Assembly (NCBI RefSeq): GCF_024763615.1
Contig: NC_077222.1
Span: 2,170,001 to 2,234,000, forward strand
From: Phlebotomus papatasi
Taxonomy: Eukaryota > Arthropoda > Insecta > Diptera > Psychodidae
Length of the DNA: 64,000 bases
Direction of reading: 5' to 3'
The translations under genes and the position numbers were made by a program. The notes beneath the pieces are model-generated. The model worked only from the letters and a program-made list of their open reading frames with translations, searched no databases and was not told where the DNA came from. Below, piece by piece: positions 23,189 through 34,655 of this stretch. How positions within the stretch are numbered: the stretch's first letter is position 1; each line of letters opens with the position of its first letter.

Positions 23189-23403
23189 AAGGGAAAGTGC
23201 ACCTTCGGACGACTGAAGCTTCACACAACTTATTTTTTTTAAATATGTTTTGATTGATTTTGATCCATTATAATTTTATATTTTAATAGCTAGTCCAATG
23301 TCTCAAATTTTCTGTAGAGAGCCATGGGTCAAATCTGTTAAAAATAAAAAAAAAATGACTTATCCGAAGCTTAAGTCGTCCGAAGGTAGCATGCTTTCCC
23401 CTA
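23189..23403. mobile_element. hairpin MITE (TA)GGGGAAAG-type, CTTCGGACGACT subfamily
   Basis: Ends 'gggaaagtgcaccttcggac' and 'gtccgaaggtagcatgcttt' plus 'cccct' are inverted. Sister at 26616-26836. Confidence 0.8.
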
Positions 23404-23554
23404 CTTTGGTCGATAAAAATTAAAATACTTCATAGTATCTAAATTTTTACATTGCCAATAATATTTTATTATTTATCTTTTTCTTATTTTTATTGACCAT
23501 ATTTACCAAAAAGTTTTCCAATGAAAATATATTTTTGAAACCTAGTCTTACGGC

Positions 23555-24336
23555 GTTATCACACTTGCACATTAAAATTTTTAAGTGATTCACATTAATT
23601 GTCGCTTGTGAGCGTCCAAATATGTTATTTATGTCTTTGAGTCACTTAATATTAGGGGTTTTTCTATTTATTGATAAAAAAGTGGACTTGGCCTGCAAAA
23701 ATAAGTTTAAATTTACCTAAAGCATAAATATTTTTCACATTAAAAAATTAAAGAGAAAATCGCATTAATTTTTCGCATTAATGCTATAAATCAATTTATA
23801 TCAAATTTTGCGGGTCAACTCTACCTTTTTATCAACAAATAGATCAAATTTTGAATATAAAATGATTCAAACACACAAATTACACATTTGGACTCTCACC
23901 AGCGACAATTAATGTGAATCATGTTAAAATTTTAATGTGCAAGTGTGATAACACAGTAACTGTTTAACATGATTCACATTAATTGTCGCTGGTGAGAGTC
24001 CAAATGTGTAATTTGTGTGTTTGAATCATTTTATATTCAAAATTTGATCTATTTGTTGATAAAAAGGTAGACTTGGCCCGCAAAATTTAATATAAATTGA
24101 TTTATAGCATTAATGCGAAAAATTAATGCGATTTTCTCTTTAATTTTTTAATGTGAAAAATATTTATGCTTTAAGTAAATTTAAACTTATTTTTGCAGGC
24201 CAAGTCCACTTCTTTATCAATAAATAGAAAAACCCCAAATATTAAGTGACTCAAAGACACAAATAACATTTTTGGACGCTCACAAGCGACAATTAATGTG
24301 AATCACATTAAAATTTTAATGTGCAAGTGTGATAAC
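23555..24336. mobile_element. 782-bp palindrome (374-bp arms, 34-nt loop)
   Basis: Arm 1 (23555-23928) and arm 2 (23963-24336) are inverted copies of equal length with only scattered mismatches. Each arm has itself inverted ends: 23555-23952 begins GTTATCACACTTGCACATTA and ends with the inverse, so it looks like one ~398-bp MITE duplicated head-on, the inner terminus of the second being lost in the loop. The flanks share ACGGCGTTA, fitting an 8-9-bp target duplication. No coding content. Confidence 0.92.
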
Positions 24337-24359
24337 GGCGTTAAGTCACACATTTCTTC

Positions 24360-24456
24360 AAAAAATAGGTCAGATTCATTAAGGATCATGGGAAAAATAT
24401 GAAATGTTCGAAGCCAAAGTATGCGAAGGATGCGAAGCCTGAAAGCCGTCCTCTAT
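24360..24456. mobile_element. partial end of GAAGCCTGAAA..CCGTCC hairpin family
   Basis: 'gcgaagcctgaaagccgtcc' matches 35671-35690. No left end seen. Confidence 0.45.
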
Positions 24457-24459
24457 TTA

Positions 24460-26230
24460 ATTTATAGATTGCTTTAAACTAGCTAAAAGACCTTTTTGAA
24501 AATTTATGTTTCTTGGGTCAGAAAACCCAGAGAATGCCTCACAAAGGAATTGTTTTTACTATGTATAGAAACATCCCAAACAAATGGTATAGCAACCTTT
24601 TTTTTCTCAGTGTAAATGTAACAATTCTTAGTTATATCTGCCAACAATAAAATTTCATGTTTTGCGTATTAGGGAGATGGGAATGAATCACAAGACAGAA
24701 ACATTTCTTAATTAATGAGTTTCATTGGAAAGAAAAATGAGTCTCATTCTTATTGACTCTTGGCGACTGAAAACATATTCTGGCTGAGCTTTTACCCTCT
24801 TCCTGCCACCATGGAATGGTACTTTGAATAGTTCTGTAGACCGTATTTCCTTAGTAATCAATTCTATTGTTATTATACCTCATCAAAGAATACATACATA
24901 ATCAAGTAACATCCCTTTCAACCAGGAAATGCTTTGGTGAGATGGTCTCATTATTCCAATTTCTGAGGGACAGGGACGCAGGAGGTTCTGGCCAAGGGTC
25001 ACTGAAGTGGAAAAGGGGTCAGGTCAGCTGGTCAATGAAAAAATATATATATTCCTCCATCATAAGCAAAAGAGAGAAACATCAAAGAAAAATTATAAAA
25101 GCAAATTTCACTTTGATTCTCCACCAATATTATTCACAATAGGAGATGATTTCTTTGTGAACGCGATAAAAGTTCCGATTGCCAGACCTACGCTTGAATT
25201 TTCACCATATATCGATCCAAATCCAATACCTTATATTGCTCCAACATCACTGAAAGAGCAATATATAATAAAATAATCCTTTTATATTTTCAAGCCACAA
25301 AAATTTCAATCCTCCAGGCCCATATAGAGATATCGACTTGGGATCTTTGGAAGACTTTCTAATCCTTATAGGATCGACTTTAAGATATTTCATTTTTTTT
25401 TAAATCTACACAGTTAAAACTAACACAGAATACTAAGAATGAACCTTGACATTTTAACGTAAAAAATAAATTTTGCATTTGTTTTGCTCTAGAGGTTGGT
25501 CACTAATGCTAAGACGCCGGTGGACGCTTAAAACTTACATTTTTATTTCGAAATGAAATCAATTTCAAAGCCACAGAATCGAAGCCGCAAATTCAAGTAT
25601 TCAGCAAAGTTTATACACTTTGCAACCCCTTTTTTGGCAAAGTCATGTTATATATTGCAGTGTGAAAAAATCCCCATCTATCGTGTTATTAAATTATCGT
25701 AAATAAAATTTTTGAAACGATAGACAGCAAAAGCTCACCAATATATCAGATTTCCGCAAAAGTTAATTTTATAAATAAAAATATTTAATGGTAAAATGGA
25801 CCCCAATGAGATTGAGGGATGTGTTACATGGAATTCCATAAATTTCACTACAAAATTTTATAGGGAAAATGCAAAGGAGGTGGGGACAACATTGTTCATC
25901 AATTATTCAAATTTACAAATTGAAACGATTCACTGAATTTTCATCATCATCACAATCATTGAATGCGCTGCAAAATTCCACTCTAGAATATGGTAAATCG
26001 AAAAATAATGTATATATACACTATATTTATAATTAATATGCAGATTATACCAGGTTATATTGTGTAAATCAATTTAAAGCTCTGGATAGGAAAAAGTATA
26101 GTCTATTGCGCAATTACATTGCCAGTAATAGAAAAGGGTACAACAGAGGCTGAATGTATTAGCTACATGCTGAATATGAACGACAATTACTGCTCTGAAG
26201 ATTTTAAAATTTAAATGCGTCATAAACTTG
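24460..26230. other. no gene recognised
   Basis: The overlapping frames at 24867-25276 lack start, splice or family support. A short GC-richer patch at 24960-25040 matches nothing seen elsewhere. Confidence 0.4.
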
Positions 26231-26239
26231 AAGATTAAG

Positions 26240-26455
26240 AGAAGACCTGAAGCTTCGGATGACAGTAACGGAAGTTTCGTACGACTTAATTCTTTCCTAT
26301 GTGCCCAAAAGAATTTTACCCATTGTTCTTTTAAGCAATGTGAGGTGAGGACTAGCTAATAAAATAATGATATGGGTCAGAATCTTCAAAGAACATAAGA
26401 AAAATTCGAATTGTGCGAAACTTCAGTCATACGAAGCTTTAAAACCGTTCCCTAT
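26240..26455. mobile_element. diverged hairpin MITE, GAAGCTTCGGATGAC type
   Basis: 'gaagcttcggatgacagtaa' and 'cagtcatacgaagctttaaa' pair. The outer end 'ccgttccctatg' relates it to 35480-35693. Confidence 0.55.
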
Positions 26456-26615
26456 GTATGAAACCTGAAAGCTTTTTAGAGCAAGCTATATCGTTGAGAG
26501 ATATTTCATCTATCTTGTGGCCATCGCCGTCTTAACGTTATTGACCAACCCCTAGAGTAAAACGATGAAAGATCCCTTCACATTAACAAAGAGTGTACAA
26601 AGGTTTTTACACATA

Positions 26616-26836
26616 TAGGGGAAAGCGCGCTATCTTCGGACGACTCAAGCTTCGGACAATTCAATTTTTTCTCTATGTTCCTTATGGATTTCACCCATAG
26701 CTCTTTTCTAAAAATTTGAAGTATTGTATTACCTATGAAAATATTATATTATAATAAGCCAAATTCATTTATAACACATTGAAAAAAATTATTTGTGCGA
26801 AGCATAAATCGTCTGAAGGTAGCGCGCTTTCCCCTA
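26616..26836. mobile_element. hairpin MITE TAGGGGAAAGCGCGCTA
   Basis: Ends TAGGGGAAAGCGCGCTATCT and its inverse …TAGCGCGCTTTCCCCTA. Very clean inverted termini suggest relative youth. Sister of 23189-23403. Confidence 0.85.
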
Positions 26837-27037
26837 TTTATATAAGCTGTTTTAATTATGAGCAATATTCACTGAAGTAATTAATTAATTTAAACAAGTA
26901 ACTAATTAATTAGTGTTAGCTAAATAAATCGAAAATAATTTCGAATAGTTAATTATCAAATATGACAAATTAAAAATTCAAAATGTTTAGTAGGAAATTT
27001 CATTCCGGTCAGTAAAAATATTAAACAGTTCAATAAT

Positions 27038-27296
27038 GGCTCTAGCACACCTTTTAGATCAGGAAAATTTCATGAAATTAAAATTCGCATTCCTTTCTTT
27101 TTCACATGCTTTGCTTGAGTCTATCTCACTCTTTCGCAGTCCAAATTCGATTGAGCTAAATTGAATTTGTTGTGATGTTTAAAAGAAGAAGAAGAGTGCC
27201 AAAGAATGAGATAGTCATATGCAAAATTTGTGAGGAGGAAAAAGATTCTAATTTCGACTTCAGGAAATTTTCCTGATCTAAAAGGTGTGCCGGAGC
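27038..27296. mobile_element. MITE GGCTCTAGCACACCTTTTAG, copy 1
   Basis: Ends pair over more than 30 bp ('cacaccttttagatcaggaa' and its inverse). Interior carries 'gaagaagaagagtg'. Flanked by TA-rich bases. Adjacent to copy 2 in the same orientation. Confidence 0.85.
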
Positions 27297-27302
27297 TATA
27301 AT

Positions 27303-27546
27303 GACTCTGGCATACCTCTCAGATCAGGAAAATTTCATGATGTTAAAATTCACAATTTCTGCACGTGTGTATCCTACTCTATCGCACTCTTATTATTCTT
27401 TAAAACATCACCTCTAAATTAATTTTAAAATAGTCCAATTTTGAGTCCGAAAGAGTGGGATAGGCTTATGAAAATCTTATGAGAAAGAAAGGGACGAGAA
27501 TTTTGATTTCATAATATTTTACCGATCTAAAAGGTGTGCGGTAGCA
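27303..27546. mobile_element. MITE GGCTCTAGCACACC family, copy 2 (tandem)
   Basis: 'gactctggcatacctctcag' to 'gatctaaaaggtgtgcggtagc'. Six bases separate it from copy 1. More diverged in the interior. Confidence 0.75.
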
Positions 27547-27921
27547 TAACTTTTTAATTTTCTTTATACCAATATTATTTCATTACTTTACAAAATTCAG
27601 TTACAAATAAACAAAGTAAAATTAGTTAAGAGTTTACTAAATTATTTTAAAACTTTTTAAGGAAAACATTTTTTTTAATCTATTACATAAGTAAATAATC
27701 TAATTGTCACGAGCGTCAAATAAAAAATATTAATAAATTAATACCCTTTATTAAAATATAGCAATATAAACAAAAAAACGTAAAGTAGCATTGAATAATA
27801 AAGATTAAAAGCTTATCAAAGTTCTATCTAATTGTTATTGAACATCAACTATATACTAAAAAAAAAAGATAATGTTGTGTATAGGAAAACATTTTTTAAC
27901 AATCTTTTCTTGTTAATTTTT

Positions 27922-27972
27922 AGAGTAAATAATCAACCATGAGTCAAAATCTACAAACATTTAATAATAATA

Positions 27973-28038
<66 letters not shown>

Positions 28039-28158
28039 GCAATCTAATAAATAGATTTATTTCATAAAATTTATTCGATATTTTTGTTATTAATATTTTA
28101 TTATTAGTTAATTATCAAATATTTGCAGATTTTGACTCATGGTTGTTTACTTAGTTGA
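27922..28158. mobile_element. hairpin MITE with internal AAT microsatellite
   Basis: 'aaccatgagtcaaaatctac' (27936 onward) and its inverse 'gcagattttgactcatggtt' (28127-28146) form the ends. The arms continue with 'aaacatttaataat' against 'attatcaaatatttg'. Confidence 0.75.
27975..28036 (+). repeat. (AAT)n microsatellite
   Basis: About 20 nearly pure trinucleotide units, inside the hairpin MITE. Confidence 0.95.
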
Positions 28159-28490
28159 TATCAATTCGTTGCAGCACTGTGATAAACTGTAATCACTGTT
28201 TAGCATTTTTTTTATTTGGAGATTGGATTATTTTTTTTTTTTTAATTTAAGTACTCTCAAAAATATATCTAGTTAAAGTTTGTCAAAATTAGATTATTTT
28301 TAACAAACAAATTTTTCATTTCCTAAATCTACAAATCTTTAACAAAAAAGTTTGTAAATGTTTCTCAAAGGTTTGATAACTTCCAATTTATCTTCCTTTT
28401 GTGGAACTTAAATTTCCCGCCTTATAGCAGTAAGGCAATAGCTAAGGCAACCCTAAATATTCGAGACGCAATCCTCTCCTTCAGTAATAA

Positions 28491-28803
28491 CCTTCCCGAT
28501 TTGAGAGCTCTTTCCGGTTGAGGTTTTTCCCTTACCGATTCGAAGGTGTATCAGAGAAAACTTACTTAAAAACTCGTTGGAAGTTCGAACGTTTAAACCG
28601 ACGAGTTACACAAAAGTGAGCAAGTTCATCAAAACGACACTTCTTTGAATGAAATAACATTTAAGAATATCGAAATTCTAAATGGCAGAACAATCAGCGC
28701 TAAAGCGGCGGGTTATGAACTTGCACTTTCTTCCGGTAGATTTTCGAATAAGTTTGGCTTGGCTTTGGAGTGACTTTGTCTCTTCGAAAGGTTATTACTG
28801 AAC
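28491..28803. mobile_element. MITE family GTTCAGTAATAACC, copy 2 (uninterrupted)
   Basis: Inverse orientation. Contains the undisturbed sequence 'cgtttaaaccgacgag', which is the target of the piggyBac-type insertion in copy 3, and the undisturbed target of the TA insertion in copy 1. About 70 bp shorter than its sisters. Confidence 0.85.
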
Positions 28804-28882
28804 GGAGTCAATGTCTCATTTCTAGGCCAGTGCCTCTGGTGATGGTGGAGACAACGGTATTAGTTTAGTTGATCGTATGATC

Positions 28883-28917
28883 TCAGTGAGTACGGACGAG
28901 AGTTCGTATTGAGTCGT
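28883..28917 (+). promoter_or_regulatory. candidate TATA-less core promoter (Inr + DPE)
   Basis: TCAGTG at 28883-28888 matches five of six positions of the insect initiator TCAKTY with A+1 at 28885. AGTCGT at 28912-28917 lies exactly at +28 to +33 and satisfies the downstream promoter element RGWYVT at all positions. No TATA box is seen about 30 bp upstream. The locus is a GC-richer island beginning just after a MITE end. Spacing and motif are seen; promoter function is inferred. Confidence 0.35.
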
Positions 28918-28978
28918 ACTAGTGATAGGACAACAGTGGAAAGCTCGTGACAGTGTGGAGCACACACCAGTCGATTGC
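28885..28978 (+). other. candidate non-coding first exon
   Basis: Running from the proposed start site to a GTAAGC donor at 28979, this 94-nt stretch contains no ATG, as expected of a 5' leader exon. A competing reading is a 60-nt cassette exon at 28826-28885 between 'catttctag' and GTGAGT, which translates in frame as ASASGDGGDNGISLVDRMIS. Without the donor the frame would continue VSTDESSY to a stop. The two models are mutually exclusive and neither has homology support. Confidence 0.22.
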
Positions 28979-28999
28979 GTAAGCAGGTCATCTCCTAAG

Positions 29000-29900
29000 T
29001 GTCTTTAAATTTAAGTAGATATTGTTTTGTCCCCTATACTTTTAGCAAGATTTTGTCATTTTCTTGTTAATTTATTGAAGGTTTTTTTTTGTTGCTTGAT
29101 CCATCGCTGATACACATGCGAAACACCTTTTTAATTTCCCTTAAATCAAAAGCTTTCTTCTTGACATCACGCAGGGTTAAAAGTCTTAGTCGATCCCGTA
29201 TTTGTAAAAAAAAACACATTGAGATCAATTGAATGAAAAATTGTTCACAGATGTATATTGGCAAAAAATTAACAAATTCATGTTCCAGGACTCATTTTTG
29301 GGCTTACCTCAAACACATTAAGCTGTGTAATCGTTCAAAATCATTAAAAACAAAACTGACGACAATTTTCAATGTTTTGTTGCTAACAACATCAATAAAT
29401 ATGGCAAAGATTTTCTGATGAGTACTTCAGTGTGATAAAGTGGAATTAATTTCCACGTCCGCATAAATTTCTCTTACCATGCAAATATTGATGCACCTGG
29501 AAGTTCATGCAGTATGCATCAGTCCTTTATTTTATGTTGCATTGTATTTTATGCGTCCAGTAAACACTTCTTTTTACTTTTTCTTCTTAAAACATTTCAC
29601 GTGGATTATGTCACTTTTCATGATATTTAGTGTGCTGCCATCTATCAATAAGCAAGCAAATTGACAAAATATCTTGTTAAAATTTTACCACATGGATGTA
29701 CTTCTTAATAAATCAAATATATCAAATGTTGTTTTTTGTTTGTAAATGTTTGTTAAAAAATTTCTAAAATTTCAAAGAAACAAACAAATAACACCGACTG
29801 ACTTGGAAAAATGATTTGTTATTTGAGATTTTACATCTAACATTGAACTCTTTTTGTCAAACTTTTGAATATTTTTACAAACTTTTTGTTTTTAGAGTAA
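29000..29900. other. no gene recognised
   Basis: Short frames at 29067-29664 lack protein-like character. Motif TTTGTAAATGTTT recurs here and at 28350, perhaps an old repeat. Confidence 0.4.
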
Positions 29901-29905
29901 TCTCC

Positions 29906-30102
29906 TAGGGTAAGATGGGGTTTTTTGGAAGCATGTCTAATTTGGAACTGTCAGATTGTAAAACAAACAACGAATAAGTACTCTCGTGTGTAAAGTCTTG
30001 TACTTCTTCATGGTTTTCTCTTTCTCTTTGACCATCTGAAACAGTGCTAAAATTTCAAAATTCCAAAATAGACATGATTCTGAATTACCCCATCATACCC
30101 TA
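29906..30102. mobile_element. hairpin MITE TAGGGTAAGATGGGGT, copy 1
   Basis: Ends TAGGGTAAGATGGGGT and the inverse of 'taccccatcataccctaa'. Interior 'catgtctaatttggaa' and 'cttgtacttcttcatggtttt' match 33164-33370. Confidence 0.8.
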
Positions 30103-30109
30103 AGAGTTT

Positions 30110-31450
30110 TGATCATGAAATCCCTCTTCTGTACAGGAAAAATATAATTTTAATTGTAAACTTTAGATAAAGTATTAAATAAAAATAAATCCCAAATAAC
30201 GAAATTTGGGATGCAGTCGTGACTGAATGCACACTGCTCTATCTCCTGTTTCCACAAAGAATTGACTATACTTTACTTTTGCACTTTTTAACTGCGCACA
30301 AAATGCAATAAATATATTTTACTGTTCTCCACCAATATAAACAATAAATATTGATTAATGTTAAATATTCCGGTAATAGCTATAAAAGGGAAATTGCAAT
30401 AATTCAACCATTTATTCAATTGACATATTTTCAATTTATTTGATTGAGTGGATTAGAAGTGTTCAATGTAAATTTAATATTACCCCATTCACTGTATCTA
30501 TATCAAAATGTGCAGATGCAATTCTAAATTACCAAATATAATGATGGTGTATATAGCCGTACACAAGTCCGGATTTAGCTGAGGAAAATAAAATAAACAT
30601 CATGGAAAATATAAATTCTCATGCGGTCTCTCCATGTTGCTGGGGGTCCAGTAGTGGAAATTAAATAGAAAGAATATATATAACACGGAAAAATAGATGG
30701 TGGATTTCTTATCTGGATTACACATTTATTTTGGATGGGGGCAGTGTAAGGAACTTTTCTTCCAAGTTCATGAAGAGATTTTTGGCGAAAAGAAAAGAGA
30801 ATATGATGTAGCATGTGTTGTGGGATTATTTGCAGTGGCTTTTTCCACCCGAAAAATCCTCCTTCAAAATAAGATTGGATCCCGCACAAATTGATGAAAA
30901 TCATAAATAAATTGACATAGCACGTGATTTGAATTCCTTCATTGGATATTTTTCACATTCTCTCTTAATAATTTTAGTGACATTTTTCAATAGAATAACA
31001 TCAAATAATGTTATCCAATTTGCTAGCTGACGAACCTCATCGATAAGCAAGTCTGGCAGAATAGAAAATCAGCATTCTGCAGATGAATTAATCAACTTTC
31101 ACTCTGATTTCCACAGAGCGGGCCAATTAAATTACAGTATATATGATTTTTCTATCAAATCATCACTATAATCATCACTTGTATTGGGGAACATGGAAAC
31201 CATACGTGATACACATAACTTATTAAATTGTTCGTCAAATCAACAGAGAAACATTATGCTGATCGGGATGGATATTATGCAGGGGGAAGGGGGCAACACC
31301 TTATGTATGTTTGCACAGTTTTAACTGTGAAGCAAGCGCAATGAAAATTGACCTACTTTGGCACCCAAATATACATACATATGTAATACAAAAAAGTACC
31401 TAGAGTACAATTGATTTGTCATATACATTTTTTTGTCTTTTTCCAAAAGC
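30110..31450. other. single-copy-looking DNA, no gene recognised
   Basis: No inverted-repeat element found. The 109-codon frame at 30575-30904 minus and its plus-strand shadow have no recognisable domain. Confidence 0.45.
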
Positions 31451-31456
31451 TTCTAT

Positions 31457-31506
31457 ACCCAAGAAGCATTTTATTCTACTAATCGTCTTGTAGAATTCTA
31501 TAAGGA
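31457..31506 (+). mobile_element. fragment of MITE CCCAAGAAGC
   Basis: 'cccaagaagcattttattct' and 'cttgtagaattctataagg' match one end of 16732-16992. Confidence 0.55.
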
Positions 31507-31552
31507 CGAACCGATTGTAACCTTCTTTTTCTACTAGCTTCTTATGTCAAAG

Positions 31553-32036
31553 TAGGGGAACTGTATCAAATTTCGGCCACATTGTAATTTCGGTCACTTC
31601 TTTTATTCCTCAAATTTTCGTGATTTTTTTAATATTTTTATCCTCTGGAAGACTGAAAGAATTCCGGAATATCAAGGTACTATGAGACTCAAGATGGCCG
31701 GAATATTACCCAAAGCTACATAGGGGAAAGTAATCTGCCATTGAATACGGAAGCAAAAATTCTATGTTGTTAATCGAAGTTAATAGAAAATAGTTAGTTG
31801 TATTGACTTTAGTTTAGTTTAGTTCAGAGAAAAGGGTTTTCGCTGAAAATAAGAGAAAAAATTAAAAAGAAATAAGAGAGAGGATACCGCATTCAAAAGC
31901 ACGCCACTTTCCCCTATGTCTATATTTTTATTCAATTTAAAATGAATTAGGAATGGTTTCAGGAGAAACAAAGATTTCAAAATTTAGACTTTGGAGCTTG
32001 CAAGGAACTATGCCGAAATTTGGTACAGTTACCCTG
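31553..32036. mobile_element. TAGGG… hairpin family (AAATTTCGGC), copy 3
   Basis: Left end 'taggggaactgtatcaaatt' plus 'tcggccac'; right end 'atgccgaaatttggtacagt' plus 'taccct'. Interrupted by the next entry. The left portion up to 31715 could itself be a shorter copy. Confidence 0.6.
31721..31916. mobile_element. hairpin MITE TAGGGGAAAGTAATCTGCC, nested
   Basis: Ends TAGGGGAAAG and CTTTCCCCTA with 'attgaatacgg' pairing to 'ccgcattcaa'. Related to 52235-52449. Confidence 0.75.
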
Positions 32037-32369
32037 GCTAATTATGATTTTGAGTCAAAAATTTTCCTAATAACAGTAACTGTTACCATTTTCGCCGACG
32101 ACTGTTCTCATTTGCGCTATAACTGTTTCCAACTCGCTGCTTCATTTATTTATGTTGGAAACCAGTGATTCTGAATGAGAAATTAATTAAGATAGAATAG
32201 CCTATTTCAGAACCTGCTCCAAATAGGATTTTCTTTTATTAAAACTATTTAATATGAATAAATTTCCAATTTACCTGGAACGAAAGGAATCAAATAATAA
32301 GCTTTAACTTTAATACTGGGATTAGCTAGGAAATATTATATATTCCTATTTAGATCAGATAAATTTTTA

Positions 32370-32545
32370 TATGAAAATCAATTTTATTATTCTCGAGCTA
32401 TTTTAGGGAGTTTTTTTAATCATTTATAAATCGGTTTAAATCGGTTTAGAAAAGGTAAATGGTAAATCTTGCAAAAACACTTTTGATGTATAGCATCTAA
32501 GTTTCAAGTTCGAGCATTTCGTAAGGCCTAGAACTCTGGCGCCCC
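32370..32545 (+). repeat. dispersed repeat, copy 2 of GAGCATTTCGCAAAG family
   Basis: Matches 22240-22480 by ordered blocks; see there. Confidence 0.55.
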
Positions 32546-32794
32546 TTTTTTAAGAAAAAAAAGTTTTCTTTCCTAAAAAATTAAAAAAAAAACTTTTATT
32601 TTACCCTACTTTAAACAATTTTAACAAAACACAACATAATTTCAAATCCATGTAATATTTATCTAAAACATTTATATTGAGTGCAAGAATTTGCAATAAA
32701 TAAATAAATATTCGCAATAAATCTTTAAGTTTTTTTTCAATTTAAACGATTTACGCATTACAAAGAAATGAGGAAATTATCATTAGGGCCTTAA

Positions 32795-33028
32795 CACTAA
32801 ACCTACAAAGACCCGATCAAATTGGCCGGTTTAAAATTAACACATATTTAAACGGTACAAAGTCATTATCAAACTATATTAATTTCTTAAAATATGCATG
32901 TAATAAATTTTTTTTGTGTTTAAATTTTAATTTTTGCTCTTTTCCAAAACAAATTTGTTGAGTATCATACCCTACCGCGATTTGTCATTTGACCGAAAAA
33001 CGACCAAACCCAGTCGGTAGGTTTAGTG
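32795..33028. mobile_element. TTAA-type MITE CACTAAACCTACC, copy 2
   Basis: Exact TTAA on both sides (32791-32794, 33029-33032). Inverted ends CACTAAACCTAC and GTAGGTTTAGTG. 234 bp, no coding. Confidence 0.87.
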
Positions 33029-33163
33029 TTAATATTATATGTAATTTTCACGTTAAAATTAAACCCTCGCATTGAAAAAGAAGTATGTTCTAGTTTTTTA
33101 AATCAATTTTAAAGTTTTGGAAATTTCATGAAGAGGACATGAACATTAGAAAATCATTTTCAG

Positions 33164-33370
33164 TTAAGATAAGATGGGGTAATTTGGAATCATGTCTAAT
33201 TTTTGGAACTTTGAGCTATATCCTAACAGTTTTAGATGGCTAAACGAAAAAGACAACGAAGAAGTACTATCGAATGAAAGTCTTGTACTTTTTCGTGGTT
33301 TTCTTTTTTCTGTGAGAAAATTTCAAAATATCAAAAGAGACTTGATTCCGAATTACCCTATCTTACCCTA
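33164..33370. mobile_element. hairpin MITE TAGGGTAAGATGGGGT, copy 2
   Basis: Ends 'taagataagatggggtaatt' and 'aattaccctatcttacccta' pair. The 63-codon frame inside is a shadow. Confidence 0.78.
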
Positions 33371-33379
33371 TTTTAGGTG

Positions 33380-34560
33380 GTAAAAGAACCCGAATTCGCG
33401 AAGTCATGCAAATTTTGTTCGCAAAATCATGCACGGAAACTTTGACATTACATCGATTTTGATAATATTTTCCTTTATTTTCTTCCCTGATTTCAATTCA
33501 TTTTGACAATTTCAGTTACTACATAGTTACATTATTTGAATAAATAGCGTTTGCAATAAATTAATGAAAAGAATTTAATTCAGTGACGGTAAAGATGCGT
33601 CTTTAATAGCATATCCCCGTACTCCCTTAATAGATTTTTTTTCAACTATAATGATCTAATAAGTATAGAGCTATTTTCCAGTATATGATGATTAAATATT
33701 TTTCCATGAGGAATTTAAAATCAAATAATCTTTTTATTTCCCTCCCATAATTCCTGTTATCAACTTTATTAATAATCATTGTGAAATAATTTGATTTTTT
33801 ATTATATAAAACAGCTATTTTGCTCCTTGGGCGCGGAAATATTATCAATTTATTGAGTGTGAGATTTTGCGGTGGGAAGAATAAGGCAATAACCCAAAAT
33901 GAGGTTTATTTCACCTTCTTCAAATAATAGACATAGGTTGGTCCTTAGATCTTAAGACAGGAAATATGTAAGGGAGAAATACATATCACTCTGCTATGCT
34001 TCTCAATTCCCCTAATAAATAAATATTATTCCAACCATTAAATTCACAAGACCACCTTTTGTTTGCTTTTTATTAAATGAGAAAATACTTTTCTTTATCT
34101 CACTGTCTCTTTGATATCGTAATTTCTTCTATTTCTACTTCTTTGGTGCGTAAAGAAGAAGAAAAACAGATGGAAGGGAAATCCTTACACAATTTATATC
34201 TATCTTATAAGTCGGGATTGTAGAGTTGAGTAAAGGAATTTCGTCAAGACAATTTTCGACAAACAAGTGTGACAGGTCGACAAGAATGAAGGAAGAATAG
34301 ATATGCAAAATTGAAAAGGAAATCAAATCAAGGGGTGTATCCATTAGAAGATACTGCAAGTTGTGACAATTTGACGAGTCTTGCTTGTCACTGCAAAGTT
34401 GAAATCAGTTGAAATAAATTATAGTAGTTTGTGATTTCAATTAACTATAGGCTATCATAGTAATTTTTATTTAAATTTCTTTTAAACTAAGTAATCAAAT
34501 TGGGATTTGAAAAAAAAATGTGTACAAGGGTTTCCAACGCATAGGGCTGCAAACAACTTG
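33380..34560. other. no gene recognised
   Basis: Includes only a fragment of the CCCAAGAAGC MITE at 33811-33833. Confidence 0.4.
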
Positions 34561-34571
34561 ATCAGAGAATT

Positions 34572-34655
34572 GGGAACAGTTGCGTCGAAAATAGGAACAG
34601 ACGCGGCGAAAATAGGAACAGACGCGGCGAAAATGAGAACACTCGCGGTAGTTTG
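34572..34655 (+). repeat. 21-bp minisatellite, about 4 units
   Basis: Unit AGGAACAGACGCGGCGAAAA plus T; two units are identical (34593-34634) and the outer two diverged. GC-rich for the region. Confidence 0.9.

Noticed and set aside
30575..30904. 109-codon frame, minus strand
   Set aside because: No recognisable motif, and an overlapping frame on the other strand is about as good; within chance for this much sequence.
34572..34655. CRISPR-like direct repeats
   Set aside because: Units are contiguous 21-mers with no spacers, in eukaryotic DNA: a minisatellite.
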